Origin: Planctomycetes bacterium RIFCSPHIGHO2_12_FULL_52_36
Lineage (GTDB): Bacteria; Planctomycetota; Brocadiia; Brocadiales; Bathyanammoxibiaceae
Length of the DNA: 9,829 nucleotides
Assembly: GCA_001828545.1 (NCBI GenBank)
Contig: MHYW01000051.1
Span: 1 to 9,829 of the forward strand
Direction: 5' to 3'
Both the position numbers and the translations under genes were made by a program. The notes under the pieces were generated by a model, which worked only from the letters and a program-made list of their open reading frames with translations, made no database searches and was not told the origin of the DNA. Below, piece by piece: positions 5,824-9,829 of the stretch; the stretch's first letter is position 1; every line of letters starts with the position of its first letter.

Positions 5824-6566
5824 GCCCCTACCGGTCTGCCCCAGATTTGGGAGAGGTACTCCGTACTCAGCCTCTTCAGCTCCTCACGTACTTTTTGGGG
5901 TACGTGGAGGCGGTTGAGGGCAGATAGCTTACAGCCAGCCAGGAAATTAGCAGTAGAGAGGGCAGACGGGGAGAGCTGTAGGGGTACGGCGTGCCGTGCC
6001 CCTACTTCGCTATGCCCACTGCAAGTCTTACATACCAGACCCCTTTGGAAGGGGCTAAGCACTGCCCCTGAGTTCCTGGGGAACTTCTTCCCGCACTGGG
6101 TACATTCCCCTAGTCCGGGGAGGTAGCCCAGGTGTTTGAGTAGTTGGAGTTCAAAGGCTAGGAGACTCAAATCCTTATTGTTATCTCTTGATAGACTGTG
6201 CAAAGTGTCCAGGAGGAGATGGAAGAGGGGTTTGTCGGTCTCTCCTTCGTCTATAAGTTTGTTTAATAAGTCCACCGCGTAACAGGCCGAATAAAACCTC
6301 TCTATCTCTTTTCTGAAGGCCGGGAAGTCTTCAAGTAGCTCCCATTCGGTCAGGAGATGCAAGCTGCCTGGTTCCTTTTTAAGAAAGATTATCTCATTGT
6401 AAGAGAACAAGTCAATAGAGCCGGGGGCCTTTTTCCCCATACGCTTAGAGCCCCTGGCCAGGGCCTGTAGCTTTCCATAGTTGAGGGTGTAGAAGGTAGC
6501 TATCTGGCTAGTGTTGCTGTAGTCTACCCTCTTAAGGGTTACGGCTAAGGTCTTACAGAACTCCAT
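5814..6566 (-). CDS. recO: DNA repair protein RecO, with an in-frame palindromic repeat
   Basis: RecO works with RecR to load RecA onto SSB-coated single-stranded DNA in gap repair. The 250-residue product shows an N-terminal OB-fold region (TLAVTLKRVDYSNTSQIATFYTLNYGKL, then ARGSKR), a helical middle, and a zinc-finger motif with Cys155, Cys158, Cys179 and Cys182. I chose ATG 6566 because the family begins here. The frame is open 49 codons further upstream, but that stretch is low in complexity, overlaps pgsA deeply and does not look like RecO. The gene overlaps pgsA by 14 bases and the next gene by 10. Just after the zinc finger, residues 188-196 (VGARHAVPL) are encoded by a 28-base palindrome that looks inserted. 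The reading frame is kept and the C-terminal helices follow normally, so the protein is probably functional. Confidence 0.92.
   Translation of the reverse strand: MEFCKTLAVTLKRVDYSNTSQIATFYTLNYGKLQALARGSKRMGKKAPGSIDLFSYNEIIFLKKEPGSLHLLTEWELLEDFPAFRKEIERFYSACYAVDLLNKLIDEGETDKPLFHLLLDTLHSLSRDNNKDLSLLAFELQLLKHLGYLPGLGECTQCGKKFPRNSGAVLSPFQRGLVCKTCSGHSEVGARHAVPLQLSPSALSTANFLAGCKLSALNRLHVPQKVREELKRLSTEYLSQIWGRPVGAWR
5978..6005. repeat. 28-bp palindromic element inside recO, in frame
   Basis: The arms GTAGGGGTACGGC (5978-5990) and GCCGTGCCCCTAC (5993-6005) pair over 13 positions, with one G-T wobble and a two-base centre. The outer seven bases, GTAGGGG/CCCCTAC, are identical to the ends of the 59-bp element in rimO. 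Read in the recO frame it encodes VGARHAVPL plus part of Gln. Both intragenic copies are read in the same frame from their GTA end (Val-Gly-Ala). Confidence 0.75.
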
Positions 6567-7230
6567 AGGGTTTCTTACTTGTCCTTGCCCGGAGGAACTG
6601 CCAGGCCTGCAGGAAGTAGGCGAGGCCGGAGAGGAGGGTGAGCATAACGGTGAACCAGAGTAACGCCTCTGAGGCCGTGAGGACCCAGTAATATCCCTGG
6701 GCAGGGCCGGCAACGAAGACTAGTAACCCTACGACGAACGATTGAAGGGACATCTTGACCTTGCCCCAGATGTTGCTGGGGAAGGCGACCCCATTTAGCT
6801 CGGCGTATCCCCTCAGGAGGCTTACCAGCAATTCCCTTGCGATTATCGTTATTACCATCCATGGTCTCACTATAGGGAGATAGAGGAGGAGGAGGGAGAG
6901 GCCGCCGCAGATGATTAACTTATCTGCCAGGGGGTCCAGTATCCTCCCAAAATTGCTGATTTGGCCATTGCGCCTGGCCAGGTAGCCGTCCAGTACGTCC
7001 GTAGTCATGGCTGGGATGTAAACCGTCAGTGCCAGGCCAAAGAAACCAAGGGAAAGGATAAGGAGGAAGAACAGGCCCATGAAGAGCCTCAGGACAGTTA
7101 GCTGGTTAGGCAGGTTCTCAGACCTGCTCCATCCACCCGTGTCAGATATGTAGCGAAGGGGCCACAGGAACTTTTTAAGACCCTTACCCACCCATTTTAC
7201 GTGTTGGTCAGTCCAGACAGCGGGCAACAA
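6553..7230 (-). CDS. pgsA: CDP-diacylglycerol-glycerol-3-phosphate 3-phosphatidyltransferase
   Basis: PgsA transfers the phosphatidyl group from CDP-diacylglycerol to glycerol 3-phosphate at the inner membrane, the committed step to phosphatidylglycerol and cardiolipin. The 225-residue product carries the complete CDP-alcohol phosphotransferase motif: Asp78, Asp81-Gly82, Ala85-Arg86, Gly95, Asp99 and Asp103 (DVLDGYLARR, then GRILDPLAD). It has several membrane spans (about 46-72, 104-120, 122-140, 162-178 and 188-208). Family members normally begin near NLPNQLTVLR, which is at residue 39 here. No ATG or GTG exists close to that point, and the TTG at 7230 has GGAGG nine bases upstream, so an N-terminal extension of about 38 residues looks real. 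The gene overlaps rimO by 23 bases and recO by 14. The ftsK-rimO-pgsA order is seen in many bacteria. Confidence 0.93.
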   Translation of the reverse strand: MLPAVWTDQHVKWVGKGLKKFLWPLRYISDTGGWSRSENLPNQLTVLRLFMGLFFLLILSLGFFGLALTVYIPAMTTDVLDGYLARRNGQISNFGRILDPLADKLIICGGLSLLLLYLPIVRPWMVITIIARELLVSLLRGYAELNGVAFPSNIWGKVKMSLQSFVVGLLVFVAGPAQGYYWVLTASEALLWFTVMLTLLSGLAYFLQAWQFLRARTSKKPYGVL

Positions 7231-8578
7231 GGTTGTAACCCTCCCACGTTGTTACGAGGGCCCTGCGGAATTCTCCTGTCATCAGGTTGGAACCCTCAAG
7301 CTTGACGTTACCATCCACCTCTGGCGCATCGCCATAGGACCTTCCGTACCCCAGTTGCAGTGTAGGGGCAGGGCTTGCACCTGCCCTTTTATTTTGGGCA
7401 ACCGCAAGGGTTGCCCCTACTTCCTCTACCAGTACCTCTATTTCTTTACCCACCCGGCGGGCGTTTTCCCTGAAGGCAAGCCCCTGTTGCAGCGACATTA
7501 CCTCTCCCAGTCTCTTCTTCTTTATCTTTTCAGAGACGTGCCCCCCAAGGCCTGCCGCAGTGGTCCCCTCTTCCCTGGAATACGTAAAGGCCCCCAGCCT
7601 TTCAAAGGCCGTTTCTTCCAGGAAGTCCAGGAGCTCCTGAAACTCCTCTTCCCCCTCCCCGGGGAAACCCACGATTACGGTGCTCCTCAGGAAGAGCCCT
7701 GACACCTCCTCGCGCAGTCTCTTTATAAGGCCCTCAATATCGCCCCTGTTTACTCCCCGGCCCATCCTTGAGAGGATTTTGTCATTAATGTGCTGGGTGG
7801 GGAGGTCCAGATACTTCACCACCTTCTCATTACTGGCAACCTCCTTAATGAGGGCAGGGTAGAAGTGGGCCGGGTGGGTATAGAGGAGCCTAATCCATCT
7901 AAGGTCATCAACCTCCGAAAGCCTCTGGAGGAGTTCGTGGAGACGTTTCCTGCCGTAGAGGTCTATACCGTAAAGGGTGCTATCCTGGGCGATGAGGTTT
8001 ATCTCTTTAGTCCCGCTTGAGACGAGTCCCCTTGCCTCCCCCAGTACCTCCTCCATGCTACGGCTCTTGAAGGGGCCTCTTATGGATGGGATGGAACAAT
8101 AACTGCAAGGGTTATTACAACCTTCTGATACCTTCAGATATGAATAGTGTCTTGGGGTAAGGCGTATCCTGGAATCCTCCTGACACCCGTTCCATTCGCT
8201 ACGCTCAGGACAAGTTTTGCCGCCCTTTTTAAGACCTGAAAATTCTGCTACCTGATTAAAATTCTCTAGTCCCACTACATGGTCTATTTCGGGGATGTCC
8301 CTGGTCAGCTCCTCCTGATACCTCTCGGCCAGACATCCCGTGACTATGAGTTTTTTCAGGCGTGCATCCTTAAGTCTTGCCATCTGGAGTATGGTCTCCA
8401 CAGACTCCTCTTTGGCCGCCTTTACAAAGCCGCAGGTGTTAATTATGAGTACGTCCGCCGCCTCTGGTTCTTGGCAAAAGGAGGCCCCCCACTGGGCCAG
8501 CCTGCCGAGTATCTTTTCGGAGTCCACCAGATTCTTAGTGCATCCGAGGCTGATAAGGGCTACCTTTGGGTTCTTCAT
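7208..8578 (-). CDS. rimO: Ribosomal protein S12 methylthiotransferase RimO, with two in-frame repeat insertions
   Basis: RimO is a radical-SAM enzyme that adds a methylthio group to a conserved aspartate of ribosomal protein S12. The 456-residue product has an N-terminal MTTase domain with the three cluster cysteines Cys13 (SLGCTKN), Cys49 (NTCGF) and Cys82 (VTGCLAERY). The radical-SAM domain carries Cys154, Cys158 and Cys161 in EGCNNPCSYC, and a C-terminal TRAM domain follows (GRSYGDAPEVDG to the end). RPRHY-like TPRHYSYLKVSEGC and the short SLGCTKN start distinguish it from MiaB and MtaB. Two stretches look foreign: about residues 122-135 (TCPERSEWNGC) in the linker before the radical-SAM domain, and residues 387-406 (VGATLAVAQNKRAG and following) at the start of TRAM. 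Each matches a repeat in the DNA and keeps the frame. The ATG overlaps the ftsK stop by four bases. Activity is likely retained because both lie in linker or loop positions. Confidence 0.94.
   Translation of the reverse strand: MKNPKVALISLGCTKNLVDSEKILGRLAQWGASFCQEPEAADVLIINTCGFVKAAKEESVETILQMARLKDARLKKLIVTGCLAERYQEELTRDIPEIDHVVGLENFNQVAEFSGLKKGGKTCPERSEWNGCQEDSRIRLTPRHYSYLKVSEGCNNPCSYCSIPSIRGPFKSRSMEEVLGEARGLVSSGTKEINLIAQDSTLYGIDLYGRKRLHELLQRLSEVDDLRWIRLLYTHPAHFYPALIKEVASNEKVVKYLDLPTQHINDKILSRMGRGVNRGDIEGLIKRLREEVSGLFLRSTVIVGFPGEGEEEFQELLDFLEETAFERLGAFTYSREEGTTAAGLGGHVSEKIKKKRLGEVMSLQQGLAFRENARRVGKEIEVLVEEVGATLAVAQNKRAGASPAPTLQLGYGRSYGDAPEVDGNVKLEGSNLMTGEFRRALVTTWEGYNLVARCLD
7240..7244 (-). 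promoter_or_regulatory. Shine-Dalgarno site supporting the TTG start of pgsA
   Basis: GGAGG (within GGGAGGG) on the minus strand lies nine bases before the TTG at 7230, inside the 3' end of rimO. It is the reason for accepting a TTG start and a long N-terminal extension for pgsA. Confidence 0.6.
7362..7420. repeat. 59-bp double-hairpin element inside rimO, in frame
   Basis: The ends GTAGGGGCA (7362-7370) and TGCCCCTAC (7412-7420) are a perfect 9-base inverted repeat. Inside are two perfect hairpins, GGGCAGG/CCTGCCC (7366-7386) and GGGCAACC/GGTTGCCC (7396-7416), joined by the A/T-only spacer TTTTATTTT (7387-7395). The architecture is MITE- or REP-doublet-like. In the rimO frame it is read through as about 20 residues at the start of the TRAM domain, with no stop. 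A single T flanks it on both sides. Confidence 0.8.
8181..8215. repeat. Repeat element with core TGAGCGTAGCGAAT inside rimO, in frame
   Basis: On the minus strand the core TGAGCGTAGCGAAT (8207 down to 8194) is preceded by CTTGTCC and followed by GGAACGGGTGTCAGGA, giving a weak inverted pair TCCTGA/TCAGGA. It encodes CPERSEWN-type residues in RimO, a peptide type I associate with translated short palindromic repeats in environmental genomes. The outer boundaries are approximate. The core recurs at 3331-3344 with one difference. Confidence 0.55.
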
Positions 8579-9829
8579 TTCTTCACAGTCTCTTCAGGGT
8601 TTTCCCTTAGTTTCGCCTTGCCCACCGAGGGCCTGGATTTCCACTCCTCGGGCTTCAGGAGCACCTCCCTGTACCCCGCCCCTTTGTCTTCTCCAAGTAT
8701 ACCATCCTCTACCATCTGGTCCATAAGGCACACTGCCCGTGCATAGCTGACCTGGAGTTCTTCCTGGAGCAGTTTCTCAGTGCACCTGCCCTTGCCAAGG
8801 GTCACTTGTACGGCCCCCTTGTAGAGCGGGTCTTCCTTTTCTTCCTTTTTGGCCTGGAGCTTCCACTGTTTGAGTTCAGGGGAGAATTCAGGCGTAGACT
8901 GCTTCTTGAGGTGCTCCACCACCTTCCGTACCTCCTCATCACTGACATAAGTGCCCTGGACCCTCAGGAGTTCTGTGGTGCCAGGGGGCATGAAGAGCAT
9001 GTCGCCACTGCCCAGGAGCTTCTCTGCCCCGTTCTGGTCCAGTACGGTCCTGGAGTCCACCTTGGAGGCCACGTGGAAGGATATGCGGGCAGGGAGGTTG
9101 GATTTTATTAGCCCCGTGACCACGTCCACCGAGGGCCTCTGGGTGGAGACTATCAGGTGTATGCCCACGGCACGGCTCTTTTGGGAGAGTCTTATGATGT
9201 AGTCCTCTACCTTCCTTGAGGCTACCATCATGAGGTCTGCCAGTTCATCTATGATTATTACCACGTGGGGGAGATAAAAGGCCTCAGGGTCAAGTTCTGC
9301 ACTGGGACCCAGTTTCTTCTTGAGGCTCTCTTCTCCAAACTTATTATACTCAATGATATTTTTCACCCCGACCCTGGCCAGCAGGCTGTAGCGTTCTTCC
9401 ATCTTGTTAACGGCCCACTCCAGTACTGCCTGGGCCTCCTTCACGTCCGTGACCACAGGGGTTATTAGATGGGGTATGTCCTTAAATGCAGAGAACTCTA
9501 CCATCTTGGGGTCCACCAGGAGGAGCTTCACCTCCCTGCGGGACCGCAGGAATAAAATGTTGAGTATGATGGAGTTCAAACACACGGATTTTCCTGAGCC
9601 GGTGGTGCCGGCAATGAGGAGGTGGGGCATGGAGGCCAGGTCCCAAAAGATGGGATAACCCGTGATGTCCCTCCCCAGGAGGAGGGGCACGGAGTCGTCG
9701 CTGACGTCTATCTTGCCCTGGGCAGCGAGTTCCAGCAGTTCTCTGAGCCTCACGTTTCCCCTGCGTGCGTTAGGCACCTCTACCCCTACGGTGGACCTCC
9801 CCTTGAGTGGGGCCACTACCCTTATACTG
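8575..9829 (-). CDS. ftsK: DNA translocase FtsK/SpoIIIE, C-terminal part (runs off right edge)
   Basis: FtsK is the septum-anchored motor that pumps chromosome termini across the division site and promotes dimer resolution by XerCD. The visible part is about 417 residues and remains open to the last base, where SIRVVAPLKGRSTVGVEVPN matches the segment just before the motor domain. The membrane and linker parts must therefore lie beyond base 9829. Counting from the GTG at 9816, Walker A is AGTTGSGKS (69-77), Walker B VVIIIDELADL (185-195, Asp190-Glu191), followed by STQRPSVDVVTGLIK (224-238). A C-terminal gamma winged-helix domain covers about 329-388 (LYKGAVQVTLGKGRCTEKLLQEEL and following), the part that reads polar DNA motifs and contacts XerD. 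The GTG at 9816 is an internal codon, not the start. The TGA overlaps the rimO ATG by four bases. Low-complexity charged residues follow the gamma domain. Confidence 0.95.
   Translation of the reverse strand, partial: SIRVVAPLKGRSTVGVEVPNARRGNVRLRELLELAAQGKIDVSDDSVPLLLGRDITGYPIFWDLASMPHLLIAGTTGSGKSVCLNSIILNILFLRSRREVKLLLVDPKMVEFSAFKDIPHLITPVVTDVKEAQAVLEWAVNKMEERYSLLARVGVKNIIEYNKFGEESLKKKLGPSAELDPEAFYLPHVVIIIDELADLMMVASRKVEDYIIRLSQKSRAVGIHLIVSTQRPSVDVVTGLIKSNLPARISFHVASKVDSRTVLDQNGAEKLLGSGDMLFMPPGTTELLRVQGTYVSDEEVRKVVEHLKKQSTPEFSPELKQWKLQAKKEEKEDPLYKGAVQVTLGKGRCTEKLLQEELQVSYARAVCLMDQMVEDGILGEDKGAGYREVLLKPEEWKSRPSVGKAKLRENPEETVKK

Noticed and set aside
6567..6713. Upstream extension of the recO frame (49 codons)
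   Set aside because: It is low in complexity, lies entirely within pgsA in another frame, and RecO proteins begin at the MEFCKTLAV position.
8279..8746. Plus-strand open frame of 155 codons antisense to rimO and ftsK
   Set aside because: It spans the junction of two well-identified minus-strand genes and shows no domain.
1..9829. CRISPR array, tRNA or rRNA gene, phage or toxin-antitoxin system
   Set aside because: No regularly spaced direct repeats with unique spacers, no cloverleaf or rRNA signature, and no genes of these types were seen.

Overview
This window reads as an ordinary chromosomal core region of a double-membraned (Gram-negative-type) bacterium, with repeat sequences scattered through it. 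All eleven recognisable protein genes lie on the minus strand. In transcription order (high to low coordinate) they are ftsK (3' part only), rimO, pgsA, recO, a BamD-like TPR protein, an LptE-like lipoprotein, folP, cdaA, cdaR (YbbR), pdxJ and dapA (5' part only). BamD-like and LptE-like proteins imply an outer membrane with lipopolysaccharide. PdxJ implies the DXP-dependent route to vitamin B6. The folP-cdaA-ybbR-pdxJ order resembles arrangements I recall from Desulfobacterota- and Nitrospirota-type genomes, and the repeat style also occurs in Planctomycetota and other environmental lineages. I cannot place the phylum from this sequence alone.

Layout. Positions 4379-9829 form one tightly packed block (ftsK-rimO-pgsA-recO-bamD-like-lptE-like). 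Each junction overlaps by 4 to 23 bases, so the block looks translationally coupled. A gap of about 80 bases, holding a heptamer repeat array, leads to folP (3472-4296). A second gap of 144 bases, holding two more heptamer arrays in opposite orientation, leads to the cdaA-cdaR-pdxJ block (784-3327), whose genes also overlap. A third gap of 143 bases, holding an 85-bp palindromic element, precedes dapA. There is no gene-free stretch longer than 300 bases. I saw no rRNA, tRNA, CRISPR array, transposase or phage gene.

Functions. ftsK moves the chromosome terminus at division, rimO modifies ribosomal protein S12, pgsA makes phosphatidylglycerol phosphate, and recO serves recombination repair. The BamD-like and LptE-like proteins belong to outer-membrane assembly. 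folP makes folate, cdaA and cdaR make and regulate cyclic di-AMP, pdxJ makes pyridoxine phosphate, and dapA feeds lysine and diaminopimelate (peptidoglycan) synthesis. Envelope growth and cofactor supply are the common themes.

The most noteworthy signal is the repeats. Short palindromic elements with GTAG(G/C)(G/C)GCA-type ends occur once between genes and twice inside genes (recO and rimO), where they are read through in frame and add extra residues. A second repeat core (TGAGCGNAGCGAAT) is read through in rimO and also sits on the start of cdaA. Degenerate GTCYNNN heptamer arrays flank folP on both sides and can fold into a hairpin with a mismatch every seventh base. I found no evidence of a new multi-gene system.
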